64,000 nt of DNA from Evtepia gabavorous (GCF_003425665.1 NZ_QQRQ01000009.1:1-64000), one strand, 5' to 3'. Counted from the stretch's first letter, positions 49,362 to 57,053 are shown. Notes: generated from the sequence alone by a model not told the origin. Made by a program: numbers and translations.

Positions 49362-50168
49362 TTAGGAGGAGACGGGGCACTGCCGGCCTGTGTGGTCGAT
49401 GGTGTAGTCGGTGCCGTATTCCCCGTCCAAAATCAGCTGGCTGATGGGGACGATCTCATAGCCTTCTCCCAACAGATATTCCAGGATGTCGGGCAGGGCC
49501 TCCGGGGTATGGAGGGCGGCGTTGTGGAAGAGCACAATGGACCCGGGGCCCACGCTGGAGGTCACCCGCTGGGTGATAGTGGCCGCGTCATAGTCCTTCC
49601 AGTCCAGACTGTCTACATCCCACTGGATGGGTTCAATGCCCATCCCCCGGACGGTGGTGATGACGTGGTCGTCGTACTCCCCGAAAGGCGGGCGGAAGAG
49701 CGTGGGGCGCTTGCCGGTGATCTTCTCAATCTTATCGTTGCAGGTGTTGATGTCCTCCACAATCTGATCTGCGGAGAGGGTATTGAAGTGGGCGTGGTCG
49801 TTGGAGTGCCCCATCACCTCGTGGCCGGCATCCGCCAGGGCCTTGACGGACTCGGGGTACTTATCCACCCACTCCCCCACCACAAAGAAGGTGACTTTCA
49901 CGTTGTACTTGTCAAAGATGTCGATGAGGGTTTGGGTGTCTTCGTTGCCCCAAGCTGCGTCAAAAGAGAGGGCGCAGGTCTTGTAGTCCCGCTGGACGCA
50001 GTAGATGGGGAGCTGCCGCTCTGTGGTGGAGGCGGAGACGTAGGAGGGCAGGGTGGTCACCAGGCACAGGGCGCAGATGCACAGCAGCGCCCCGGGGATG
50101 GCCAGCCAACGCTTGCGCAGGAAGACGACCTTCCGCTCTTTAGCAGGTTTCACGCGAAAGAATTTCAT
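49362..50168 (-). CDS. Polysaccharide deacetylase (PdaB/NodB-homology)
   Basis: A 268-residue exported deacetylase: basic N-terminus and signal-anchor at about residues 20-45, NodB domain at about 62-255. Motif 1 is SFDAAWG (catalytic Asp kept; the usual second Asp is Ala, as in several PdaB-like proteins). Motif 2 is HSNDH with two metal-binding His. Motif 3 is RPPFGEYDD and motif 4 WDVDSLDW. The C-terminal LFH is motif 5. Substrates could be peptidoglycan or spore cortex sugars. AAAGGACGGGATCG lies before the ATG. Confidence 0.87.
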   Translation of the reverse strand: MKFFRVKPAKERKVVFLRKRWLAIPGALLCICALCLVTTLPSYVSASTTERQLPIYCVQRDYKTCALSFDAAWGNEDTQTLIDIFDKYNVKVTFFVVGEWVDKYPESVKALADAGHEVMGHSNDHAHFNTLSADQIVEDINTCNDKIEKITGKRPTLFRPPFGEYDDHVITTVRGMGIEPIQWDVDSLDWKDYDAATITQRVTSSVGPGSIVLFHNAALHTPEALPDILEYLLGEGYEIVPISQLILDGEYGTDYTIDHTGRQCPVSS

Positions 50169-50354
50169 ATCGATCCCGTCCTTTCTATGTCGTTCTATCT
50201 ATATGCGCTGGTTTCCAAGTCATGCGCCCCCATTTCCCATGGCATGGGGACAGGGAGATGGGAAAACTGGGCTCCGTCAAATTCTACAAAATGCAGGAAA
50301 TCTTGTAGCAAAAAGAGGAAATGAAAGAATTTACAGATGTTTTGTGGGGATTCG

Positions 50355-50383
50355 TTGCAGTTTGGGGAGAAATCAGTTATAAT
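50355..50383 (+). promoter_or_regulatory. Upstream sigma-A promoter of pncB
   Basis: TTGCAG (50355-50360), 17 nt, TATAAT (50378-50383). The region 50169-50354 shows no gene. Confidence 0.55.
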
Positions 50384-50431
50384 ACTTGTTAAACTTTCAA
50401 AAGGGGAAAGGGGAAGCGGCGGGAGCGTCTA

Positions 50432-50460
50432 TTGACTTGTCACCTGTTTGGGCATATAAT
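50432..50460 (+). promoter_or_regulatory. Main sigma-A promoter of pncB, overlapping a NiaR-like half-site
   Basis: TTGACT (50432-50437), 17 nt, TATAAT (50455-50460). GACTTGTCACCTG (50434-50446) in the spacer matches 11 of 13 positions of the palindrome at 52611-52644. The leader 50467-50555 can form GC-rich stems but fits no riboswitch I know. Confidence 0.6.
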
Positions 50461-50555
50461 AAGGCGATTTTATCGGACCGGCCCGCCCTGGGTGTGACCA
50501 GGGCCCCAATTTCCGGGCGGCGGAACGCCCCATCACTGAAACAGAGGATCTTGCC

Positions 50556-52016
50556 ATGAATACAAACAAGAAACTGAACATGACCATGCTGTGCGACTTT
50601 TATGAGCTGACCATGGGCAACGGATACTTCAAGGCCGGGTACAAGGACCGGATCACACATTTTGATCTGTTCTTCCGCAGTGTACCGGACAAAGGGGGGT
50701 ATGCCATTGCGGCTGGGTTGGAGCAGGTCATCGAGTACATCCAGGACCTCCACTTTGAGCCCGAGGATATCGAGTATCTTCGGAGCCGGAAAATGTTTGA
50801 TGAGGGATTCCTGGACTACCTGGCGAACTTTAAGTTTACCGGGGATATCTTCGCGGTGCCGGAGGGAACCCCCGTCTTTCCCAATGAGCCCATTCTGACC
50901 GTCCGGGCGCCCGCCATCCAGAGCCAGCTGCTGGAGACCTATCTGCTGCTGACCATCAACCACCAGAGCCTCATTGCCACCAAGGCCAATCGAATCGTCC
51001 GGGCGGCCCGGGGACGGACGGTGCTGGAGTTTGGCTCCCGCCGGGCCCAGGGGTCCAGCGGCGCCATTGACGGCGCCCGGGCGGCGTTTATTGGCGGGTG
51101 CAAAGGAACGGCCTGCACCATCTCCGACCAGCTCTACGGCGTGCCCGCAGGGGGCACCATGGCCCACGCCTGGGTACAGACCTTTGACACCCAGTATGAC
51201 GCCTTCCGCGCCTACTGTGAGATCTATCCAGATAACCCGGTCCTGCTGGTGGACACCTACAATACCCTGAAAAGCGGCGTCCCCGACGCCATACGCGCCT
51301 TCAATGATGTGCTCAAGCCCAGGGGACTGACCAAGTGCGGCATTCGGCTGGACTCCGGTGACATGGCCTATCTCACCCGCCAGGCCCGCCAGATGCTGGA
51401 TGAGGCGGGCTGGACCGAGTGCAAGATCACCGTGTCCAACTCCCTGGATGAGATCATCATTCAGGACCTTTTGATCCAGGGGGCCCAGATCGACGCCTTT
51501 GGCGTGGGCGAGCGGCTGATCACTGCCCGGAGTGAACCGGTGTTCGGGGGCGTGTATAAGCTGGTGGCCTATGAGGACGACGAAGGCAATGTGGTGCCCA
51601 AGATTAAACTCAGCGAGAATGTGTCGAAAATCACCACCCCTCAGTATAAACGGGTCTATCGCCTCTTCGGCAACGAAACCGGCAAGGCCATTGGAGACTG
51701 GCTGTGCACCTATGACGAGGATGTGAAGAGCAACTGCAACCCAGACGGCAGCCTGACGATTTTCGACCCGGACGCCACCTGGAAAAAGAAAACCATCAAC
51801 AATTTTACCGCCAAGGAGCTCCAGAAGCCGATCTTTGTGGGGGGGCGGCTGGTTTATGACATGCCCTCTCTGGAGGAGATTCAGCAGTACTGCGCGGACC
51901 AGATGGAGACCATGTGGGATGAGGTAAAGCGGTTTGACAACCCCCATAACTATTATGTGGACCTGTCCCAAAAGCTCTGGGACATCAAATATGACCTGCT
52001 GACCCACAATAAGTAA
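50556..52016 (+). CDS. pncB: Nicotinate phosphoribosyltransferase
   Basis: A 486-residue enzyme joining nicotinate and PRPP to nicotinate mononucleotide, the entry step of NAD salvage. N-terminal LLCDFYELTMGNGYF-type motif (here MLCDFYELTMGNGYFKAGY), FEFGSRRAQG-type motif (LEFGSRRAQGSSGAIDGARAAFIGG, with the His/Arg substrate region), and the PRPP region LVDTYNTLKSGVPDA and RLDSGDMAYLTRQARQMLD are clear. AGAGGAT precedes the ATG. The next gene encodes a NiaR repressor, which fits control of niacin use. Confidence 0.93.
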   Translation: MNTNKKLNMTMLCDFYELTMGNGYFKAGYKDRITHFDLFFRSVPDKGGYAIAAGLEQVIEYIQDLHFEPEDIEYLRSRKMFDEGFLDYLANFKFTGDIFAVPEGTPVFPNEPILTVRAPAIQSQLLETYLLLTINHQSLIATKANRIVRAARGRTVLEFGSRRAQGSSGAIDGARAAFIGGCKGTACTISDQLYGVPAGGTMAHAWVQTFDTQYDAFRAYCEIYPDNPVLLVDTYNTLKSGVPDAIRAFNDVLKPRGLTKCGIRLDSGDMAYLTRQARQMLDEAGWTECKITVSNSLDEIIIQDLLIQGAQIDAFGVGERLITARSEPVFGGVYKLVAYEDDEGNVVPKIKLSENVSKITTPQYKRVYRLFGNETGKAIGDWLCTYDEDVKSNCNPDGSLTIFDPDATWKKKTINNFTAKELQKPIFVGGRLVYDMPSLEEIQQYCADQMETMWDEVKRFDNPHNYYVDLSQKLWDIKYDLLTHNK

Positions 52017-52053
52017 TCGGTCTGGAAGACGGGGAAGGAGTGTGGTGGAGGAG

Positions 52054-52566
52054 ATGAAGGCGGAAGAGCGGAGAAGGGCCATTGCCAAAACCCTGACGGC
52101 GGAGCATCCTGTCAGCGCCACTGCCCTGGCAGGGCAGTTTTCCGTGAGCCGGCAGATCATCGTGGGGGACATCGCGCTGCTGCGCGCGGCGGGTCTGGAC
52201 ATTGTGGCTACGCCCCGGGGGTATAAACTGGGGGAAACCACGGGCCTGCTTCGGGCCGTGGCCTGCGTCCATTCCGCCCAGGAGACGGAGACCGAACTGC
52301 TGGCCATGGTGGACAACGGCTGCACCGTCATTGATGTGGTGGTGGACCATCCCCTGTATGGGCAGATGACCGGCCAGCTGAGTTTGGCCTCCCGGTATGA
52401 TGTGCGGCAGTTTGTGGAGAAGGCCAAGCACGCCGCCCCCCTGTCCTCCCTCACCGATGGGGTTCATATTCACAACCTCCGCTGCCCCAGTGAGGAGGCG
52501 TACCAGCGGGTCTGCGAGGACCTGAAGCAGCTGGGCATTCTCTATACCCAGGGGGGAACCCTGTGA
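52054..52566 (+). CDS. niaR: NiaR-type niacin-responsive repressor
   Basis: About 170 residues. An HTH_11 domain spans about residues 5-58 (RRRAIAKTLTAEHPVSATALAGQFSVSRQIIVGDIALLRAAGLDI). The 3H domain covers about 70-165, with His residues in VDHPLYGQMTG and KHAAPLSSLTDGVHIHNL that bind the metal of nicotinate-bound NiaR. The start is uncertain among GTG 52042, GTG 52045 and ATG 52054. It lies 25-37 bp after pncB and is probably cotranscribed with it. Confidence 0.88.
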   Translation: MKAEERRRAIAKTLTAEHPVSATALAGQFSVSRQIIVGDIALLRAAGLDIVATPRGYKLGETTGLLRAVACVHSAQETETELLAMVDNGCTVIDVVVDHPLYGQMTGQLSLASRYDVRQFVEKAKHAAPLSSLTDGVHIHNLRCPSEEAYQRVCEDLKQLGILYTQGGTL

Positions 52567-52581
52567 ATTCGCCCTTCAGGG

Positions 52582-52610
52582 TTGACAAGCTCCCTTGAAA
52601 AGAATACAAT
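52582..52610 (+). promoter_or_regulatory. Sigma-A promoter of the IIC-like membrane protein gene
   Basis: TTGACA (52582-52587), 17 nt, TACAAT (52605-52610), directly followed by a palindrome. Confidence 0.8.
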
Positions 52611-52644
52611 AGACCTTGCACGTGTCTTGACACCTGCAAGGTCT
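52611..52644 (+). promoter_or_regulatory. NiaR-like operator that doubles as a terminator-like hairpin
   Basis: Arms AGACCTTGCA (52611-52620) and TGCAAGGTCT (52635-52644) enclose CGTGTCTTGACACC, itself a GTGTC-TT-GACAC dyad. The palindrome begins at the last base of the -10, so it covers the transcription start. ATTTTTG follows the second arm. Confidence 0.6.
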
Positions 52645-52677
52645 ATTTTTGATTTGAGGAAAGAAAGAGGAGAGATG

Positions 52678-53784
52678 ATGGAACAATTTCGTGCTTTTCT
52701 CCGGCGGAAAAACATTGTATTTTCCGCCAAGCGTTACGGGGTGGATGCCTTGGGGGCCATGGCCCAGGGGCTCTTCTGTACGCTGCTGGTAGGGACCATT
52801 CTCAATACCCTGGGAACGCAGTTTCACATTGGATTCCTGTCGGCCACGGTGGTGACCGTGGGGACCGGAGAGGCGGCCACGGCCTATACCATTGGGGGGC
52901 TGGCCTCGGCCATGGTGGGACCGGCTATGGCGGTGGCCATCGGCTCGGCCCTGCAGGCGCCGGCGCTGGTGCTTTTCTCCCTGGTGCCGGTGGGCTATGC
53001 CACCAATATCCTGGGAGGGGCTGGCGGGCCGTTGGCGGTGCTGGTCATCGCCATCGTCGCGGCGGAATGCGGCAAGGCGGTCTCCAAGGAGACCAAGGTG
53101 GATATCCTGGTGACCCCCATTGTGACGGTTTTGGTGGGGATCGGGGTGGCTTATCTGGTGGCGCCTCCCATTGGCACCGCGGCTTCCTGGGTGGGGAACC
53201 TTATTATGTGGGCCACGGAGCTGCAGCCCTTCTTCATGGGAATTTTGGTCTCGGTGATCGTGGGGATTGCCCTGACCCTGCCCATCTCCAGCGCGGCAAT
53301 CTGCGCGGCGCTGGGGCTGACCGGTTTGGCCGGCGGCGCCGCAGTGGCCGGCTGCTGTGCCCAGATGGTGGGCTTTGCGGTGTTGTCCTTCCGGGAGAAC
53401 CGGTGGGGAGGGCTGGTGTCCCAGGGACTGGGCACCTCCATGCTCCAAATGGGCAACATTGTGCGCAATCCCCGGATCTGGATTCCCCCCACCTTGGCCT
53501 CGGCCATCACCGGCCCCATTGCCACCTGCCTGTTCCGGCTGGAGATGAACGGCACCCCGGTCTCCTCGGGCATGGGGACCTGCGGCCTGGTGGGGCCCAT
53601 CGGGGTCTACACCGGCTGGGTGGAGGACATCGCCGCCGGGCTGCGTACCTCCATTGGGGGAATGGATTGGCTGGGCTTGGTCCTGATCTGCTTCGTGCTC
53701 CCAGGGGTTCTGACCTGGCTGCTTGGGATTCCCTGCCGGAAGGCGGGCTGGATCAAGGAAGGGGACTTGAAACTGGAGGACTGA
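52678..53784 (+). CDS. PTS_EIIC_2-like membrane protein, candidate niacin-related transporter
   Basis: A 368-residue membrane protein with about ten hydrophobic segments. It matches the PTS_EIIC_2 type in its pattern: KRYGVDALGAMAQGLFCTLLVGTI at the N-terminus, then GAGGPLAVLVIAIVAAECGKAVSKETKVDILVTP and TCGLVGPIGVYTGW. No EIIA or EIIB domain or gene is nearby, so PEP-dependent sugar uptake is doubtful. Placement after niaR and behind a NiaR-like operator suggests niacin or a precursor as cargo; this is inference. ATG 52678 fits the AGGAGAG spacing. Confidence 0.75.
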   Translation: MEQFRAFLRRKNIVFSAKRYGVDALGAMAQGLFCTLLVGTILNTLGTQFHIGFLSATVVTVGTGEAATAYTIGGLASAMVGPAMAVAIGSALQAPALVLFSLVPVGYATNILGGAGGPLAVLVIAIVAAECGKAVSKETKVDILVTPIVTVLVGIGVAYLVAPPIGTAASWVGNLIMWATELQPFFMGILVSVIVGIALTLPISSAAICAALGLTGLAGGAAVAGCCAQMVGFAVLSFRENRWGGLVSQGLGTSMLQMGNIVRNPRIWIPPTLASAITGPIATCLFRLEMNGTPVSSGMGTCGLVGPIGVYTGWVEDIAAGLRTSIGGMDWLGLVLICFVLPGVLTWLLGIPCRKAGWIKEGDLKLED

Positions 53785-54015
53785 GTGACAGGGCGGCATG
53801 GTGGAAAAGTCAGAAACCCTTTCTTGTGGAAAAATTTCATAAAAAACGGTTGTGATCTTGTACAAAATTTACAAAGCGTATTGGTGCAAACTCCAGAAGT
53901 TTTCCGGCGATTGCACAAAATGCTTGAAATGCGTTGGGAAAAGGTGGATACTATTCTCAGCGCAGCCTAAGCTGTTGTGTCATGTGCTGAAATCATGGAA
54001 GGAGGAAATCGAACC

Positions 54016-54189
54016 GTGAAAAAAATGCTTGCTCTGTGTATGGCGATGCTGCTGTCCCTGGCCATGCTGGCCGGCTGTTCCTCTGCCGACCCCAACCACC
54101 CCTATGAGAAGGAACCCCTGCCCGCCAACAACTCTGAGGCTGAGCCGGAGGAGGAGACCTCCTCTGTCCCGCTGTTTGAGCTGCTCTGA
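54016..54189 (+). CDS. Small lipoprotein
   Basis: A 57-residue protein from a GTG start with AAGGAGG upstream. A signal peptide (KKMLALCMAMLLSLAMLAGC) ends in the lipobox LAGC at about residue 21. The mature part is only about 36 residues, acidic and low-complexity (SEAEPEEETSS). No function is recognised. It is a single-gene unit with a strong terminator. Confidence 0.65.
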   Translation: MKKMLALCMAMLLSLAMLAGCSSADPNHPYEKEPLPANNSEAEPEEETSSVPLFELL

Positions 54190-54204
54190 GCAAAGGGGAA
54201 ACAT

Positions 54205-54240
54205 ATACGGCCCGACAGAATTTTCTGTCGGGCCGTATGG
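54205..54240 (+). terminator. Intrinsic terminator after the small lipoprotein gene
   Basis: Sixteen-bp arms at 54205-54220 and 54223-54238; T-rich sequence follows. Confidence 0.75.
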
Positions 54241-54296
54241 TTTGGTCTTATTCTTTTATGAAAACCCCAATGACACGGGCGGGGAAGACAACGAGA

Positions 54297-54842
54297 TCAG
54301 TCCTGATCCACAATGATGCCGTATCCGCCGTCTTTTCGTTTATAGACCACGGAGAACGCGCCGCCGTCGTCCTCATTGCGGAAAGCGAAGAAGGTGTGGT
54401 TGACCAGGTTCATCTGGAGGATGGCCTCGTCGATGCTCATGGGGCGGAAGAAGAACCGCTTGGTGCGGACCAACTGATAGGAGGGTTCCTCTTCTTCGTC
54501 CGATTCAGGGATGAAGTAGGACTCCTCCGGGTAGGCGTCAAAGGCATCCTTCCGCAGGCGCTTTTCCAGACGGGTCTTATTCTTGCGCAGCTGGCGCTCA
54601 ATGGACGCCACGGCGGCGTCAATGGAGACAAACATATCAGAGGTGCTTTCCGCCACACGGATGACGGTGGAGCCGGAACGGATGGTGACTTCCAGGTTGT
54701 TCCGACCCTTTTCCACGCTGAAGACGATGGAGGTCTCGGGCTCGGTCTGGAAGTAGCGGTCTAATTTGCCGATCTTCTTCTCCGCATAGGTGTGCACACG
54801 ATTGGGAATGTTCACTTTTTTGTCGGTAAAGGTGAATTTCAT
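54297..54842 (-). CDS. hpf: Long-form ribosome hibernation promoting factor
   Basis: A 181-residue HPF. The N-terminal ribosome-binding domain (about residues 1-100) includes YAEKKIGKLDRYF and the beta strands through MFVSIDAAVASIERQLRKNKTRLEKR. The C-terminal dimerisation domain (about 122-178, VRTKRFFFRPMSIDEAILQMNLVNHTFFAFRNEDDGGAFSVVYKRKDGGYGII) is typical of the long form that pairs two 70S ribosomes into 100S dimers. GAAAGGAGCTGACATCC precedes the ATG. Confidence 0.95.
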   Translation of the reverse strand: MKFTFTDKKVNIPNRVHTYAEKKIGKLDRYFQTEPETSIVFSVEKGRNNLEVTIRSGSTVIRVAESTSDMFVSIDAAVASIERQLRKNKTRLEKRLRKDAFDAYPEESYFIPESDEEEEPSYQLVRTKRFFFRPMSIDEAILQMNLVNHTFFAFRNEDDGGAFSVVYKRKDGGYGIIVDQD

Positions 54843-54903
54843 GGATGTCAGCTCCTTTCGTAGGGGGTAAGGGAACGGGGCGTGCCCCCTTCCTTACACC
54901 CAT

Positions 54904-54932
54904 AGTATACCATGGTTTTCCAAAAAAGTCAC
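54904..54932 (-). promoter_or_regulatory. Sigma-A promoter of hpf
   Basis: Minus strand GTGACT (54932-54927), 17 nt, TATACT (54909-54904), about 60 nt before the start codon. Confidence 0.65.
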
Positions 54933-55036
54933 GCTGTTTTTGGCCGGAAGGAAAAGAAGCCGGGAAAAGAGGGGCTTCGACGGGATTTGACAAAAGACAC
55001 CCCTTGACCATTGGTAAAAAATGGTATACTATAAAT

Positions 55037-55122
55037 CACGGCGGAAGGTGTTGTCCGTCATGACATCGTTCATTCCATTCTCCTGCTTGTGCGCTTCCCA
55101 TTCTGGGAAGCGCCTCTTTTTT
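55037..55122 (+). ncRNA. Possible short transcript divergent from hpf
   Basis: An extended -10 (TGGTATACT, ending 55030) with TTGACC 15 nt upstream starts a unit that meets a strong terminator stem GCGCTTCCCA/TGGGAAGCGC (55091-55113) plus CTCTTTTTT. The product would be about 85 nt. The only ORF with an SD runs through the terminator. No known RNA family recognised. Confidence 0.35.
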
Positions 55123-55133
55123 GCGGGCAAAAA

Positions 55134-55168
55134 AACCACCCTGCCCTTTGGAAAGGGGCAGGGTGGTT
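55134..55168 (-). terminator. Intrinsic terminator after yabR
   Basis: Stem of about 13 bp (AACCACCCTGCCC type), followed on the minus strand by TTTTTTT. Confidence 0.85.
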
Positions 55169-55180
55169 AAACGATAGAGC

Positions 55181-55648
55181 TTAACGGTGACCGCGGCGGG
55201 AGCTGCGCTTTTCGTTCAGTTTCAGGTCGGACAACCGGCTGTCAGAGGCCTGCATGAACTGCTTGAGCCGGGCCTCAAAATCGGCGGGGCCGGCGGGCTG
55301 GGGCGCGGCGGCTCTGGGCTCTCTGGTGTGGGGAGCGTTAAAGGTACGATTTCCCCCTCGGAAATCAGAACGGCCCTGCCGGTCCCGGGCGGAACCCTGG
55401 GGACGAGGAGGTGGGGGTGTGGCCTTCTTGATGGACAGATTAATCCGCCCTGCTTCATCGATGCTGACCACCTTGACCTTGACTGCCTGCCCTTCCGAAA
55501 GGAAGTCGCTGACATTTGCCACATAGGAGTGGGCGATCTCAGAGATGTGGACCAAACCGGACCGCCCGCCCGGCAGGGAGACGAACGCGCCGAATTTGGT
55601 GATGCTTTTGATGGTTCCTTCCAGGATTGCGCCTACACTGATTTCCAT
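55181..55648 (-). CDS. yabR: S1 RNA-binding domain protein (YabR-like)
   Basis: A 155-residue protein with an S1 domain at about residues 3-75 (VGAILEGTIKSITKFGAFVSLPGGRSGLVHISEIAHSYV, then VKVKVVSIDEAGRINLSIK) and a long basic, Pro/Arg/Gly-rich disordered tail. The position after divIC is the usual yabP-yabQ-divIC-yabR order of Firmicutes. AGGAGGATTCTCACC precedes the ATG. It binds RNA; the exact role is not settled. Confidence 0.9.
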   Translation of the reverse strand: MEISVGAILEGTIKSITKFGAFVSLPGGRSGLVHISEIAHSYVANVSDFLSEGQAVKVKVVSIDEAGRINLSIKKATPPPPRPQGSARDRQGRSDFRGGNRTFNAPHTREPRAAAPQPAGPADFEARLKQFMQASDSRLSDLKLNEKRSSRRGHR

Positions 55649-55712
55649 AAATGGTGAGAATCCTCCTCGTTGTAATCACGCTCAAGCAATGAGCAAATAA
55701 AGAGCGGGGCCC

Positions 55713-56039
55713 TTAATCGGCAATATTGAACACACGGTCATTGGGTGCCACCAGACCCAGTTTTTCCCGGGCGATGTCCTCCACATAGGAGGGATCATCG
55801 CGGTTTTCGATGGCGTTGGAGAGCTCTGTGTTGGTCTGGGTCTGATCGCTGACCTGTTGGGTGAGGGTCTCGACGGCGGCGTTGGCGTCGGCAATTTTTT
55901 GCCGGACGCTGACCAGGGTGAAGATCATGTAGGCCAACAGGATCAGCAGAATGATCTTCGCAAGAAGACCAACCTTTTTGGATTGGAACATGTGGGGCAG
56001 CCTCCGTTTCTTGGCGTTCAGGGGCGACAGATTTGCCAT
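55713..56039 (-). CDS. divIC: Septum formation initiator family protein (DivIC/FtsL-like)
   Basis: A 108-residue bitopic protein: short basic N-terminus, one transmembrane helix at about residues 26-45, then a coiled coil (about 46-85, RQKIADANAAVETLTQQVSDQTQTNTELSNAIE) and the C-terminal motif YVEDIAREKLGLVAPNDRVF found in DivIC. It takes part in assembly of the division septum. AGGG lies before the ATG. The open frame of yabQ overlaps it by 245 nt in another frame. Confidence 0.87.
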   Translation of the reverse strand: MANLSPLNAKKRRLPHMFQSKKVGLLAKIILLILLAYMIFTLVSVRQKIADANAAVETLTQQVSDQTQTNTELSNAIENRDDPSYVEDIAREKLGLVAPNDRVFNIAD

Positions 56040-56505
56040 GTTTCCCTATTAGATGACATATTGTACTCCACAACCGGGAAAAAGAAAAGAACTTTTTCCA
56101 AGTTTTTTTCCACTTTCTTAAAATTTTTGCCAACGGAGCCGTGAGAACACGAATAAGCCACCGGAGGGGCGCTGTCACCCAGCCCAGAAACCGGGCGGCG
56201 GCCCGGGCCAGGATGTCCAGCGCCCGCCGGGTCCAGGGGCTGAGCAGAAGAAAATAAGCCGTTGCCCCCAGCAGCAGGCACAGGGCCATGTACAGCCGCA
56301 CCCGGCCGTTGCCGAAGACGATCCCGCAGAAAAAGAGCATCCCGCAGGCCCCCAGCCAAAACAGGAGGTCCAAAATTTCCTGGAGGGTCCGGCGGGGCAG
56401 GGTGAGGCGGACCAGGCGGAGCAGATCATACAGCAGCCCCACGCCCAACCCCATGGCCAGACAGGAAAAGAGAGTGGAGATCTGCTCCTGAAGGGAGACG
56501 CTCAT
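55795..56505 (-). CDS. yabQ: Spore cortex biosynthesis protein YabQ, probably frameshifted near its 3' end
   Basis: As read, 236 residues. The true YabQ domain occupies about residues 1-115 with four transmembrane helices (ISTLFSCLAMGLGVGLLYDLLRLVRLTL at the start). After the basic stretch KILRKWKKTWKKFFSFSRL (about residue 140) the frame runs 81 codons into divIC and gives an Arg/Pro/His-rich tail unlike YabQ. One other frame has TAA-TAG at 56051-56046, 7 nt before the divIC ATG, the expected natural end. Homopolymer runs at 56075-56112 are likely frameshift sites. The start overlaps yabP by 4 bp. Confidence 0.72.
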   Translation of the reverse strand: MSVSLQEQISTLFSCLAMGLGVGLLYDLLRLVRLTLPRRTLQEILDLLFWLGACGMLFFCGIVFGNGRVRLYMALCLLLGATAYFLLLSPWTRRALDILARAAARFLGWVTAPLRWLIRVLTAPLAKILRKWKKTWKKFFSFSRLWSTICHLIGKHGKSVAPERQETEAAPHVPIQKGWSSCEDHSADPVGLHDLHPGQRPAKNCRRQRRRRDPHPTGQRSDPDQHRALQRHRKPR

Positions 56506-56795
56506 CCCCGGAAGAGACGGCCCAGAAAGCTGCCCTGGCGGGGCTCTTCCTCCTCATAGGTTAAGGAGTCCACCGTACCCTCCACCAGCAGGTCCCCGCC
56601 GTCCAGACTTAATTTTTCAATGTGGAGGGATTCGCCTCGGATGATGAGGCTTCCCTCCGCGGTGGACATGACGATGGAGGTCTCGTCAAAGCTCTCCACC
56701 CCGTCCACCCCGGACACCGTCAGCCGGTTCCGGTTGTCCAGAACAATCCGATGCGCCGCTCCCCCCGTCTGGGGGCTTTTTTCGTCGAAGGACAT
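56502..56795 (-). CDS. yabP: Sporulation protein YabP
   Basis: A 97-residue protein of the YabP/YqfC family needed for the spore cortex. Pattern HRIVLDNRNRLTVSGVDGVESFDETSIVMSTAEGSLIIRGESLHIEKLSLDGGDLLVEGTVDSLTYEE covers nearly the whole length and matches the family. GGAAAGGATGGGATGG lies before the ATG. It is translationally coupled to yabQ. Confidence 0.92.
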   Translation of the reverse strand: MSFDEKSPQTGGAAHRIVLDNRNRLTVSGVDGVESFDETSIVMSTAEGSLIIRGESLHIEKLSLDGGDLLVEGTVDSLTYEEEEPRQGSFLGRLFRG

Positions 56796-56874
56796 ACCAT
56801 CCCATCCTTTCCCGTGATGTGATCTTGGCTATGTATATGGCGGGGAGAAGGGAAGTATGCAGGGGAAAGGAGGA

Positions 56875-56914
56875 AGGAACAAAACTGTCAAAAGGTGTAC
56901 CTTTTGACAGCTGG
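56875..56914. repeat. Twin palindrome, copy 1
   Basis: AGGAACAAAA followed by arms CTGTCAAAAGGT (56885-56896) and ACCTTTTGACAG (56899-56910). It pairs with the copy at 57014-57053; differences in the stem are compensatory. Confidence 0.8.
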
Positions 56915-56936
56915 CAAAAAGGAGGAGGTTTTTGAA

Positions 56937-57002
56937 ATGCCTTTGGAGGAATTCTCCGAATCTTCTTCGTCGAGGCTTGCTTTTTTTAGTGTTATCCTGT
57001 AA
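56937..57002 (+). CDS. Putative 21-residue peptide between twin palindromes
   Basis: ATG at 56937 with AGGAGG 8 nt upstream opens a 21-codon frame starting MPLEEFSESSSSRLAFF and ending in TAA at 57000-57002. Good SD and spacing, but no recognised family. It could be a leader peptide for the surface protein at 57129. Apart from this and the two palindromes, 56796-57128 shows nothing else. Confidence 0.35.
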   Translation: MPLEEFSESSSSRLAFFSVIL

Positions 57003-57013
57003 AATATGACTCG

Positions 57014-57053
57014 AGGAACAAAACTATCAAAAGGTACACCTTTTGATAGCTGG
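57014..57053. repeat. Twin palindrome, copy 2
   Basis: AGGAACAAAA followed by arms CTATCAAAAGGT (57024-57035) and ACCTTTTGATAG (57038-57049). G-C in copy 1 is changed to A-T on both arms, so the stem is conserved. Confidence 0.8.

Noticed and set aside
50397-52454. A 685-codon minus-strand frame
   Set aside because: Antisense to pncB and niaR, both well supported.
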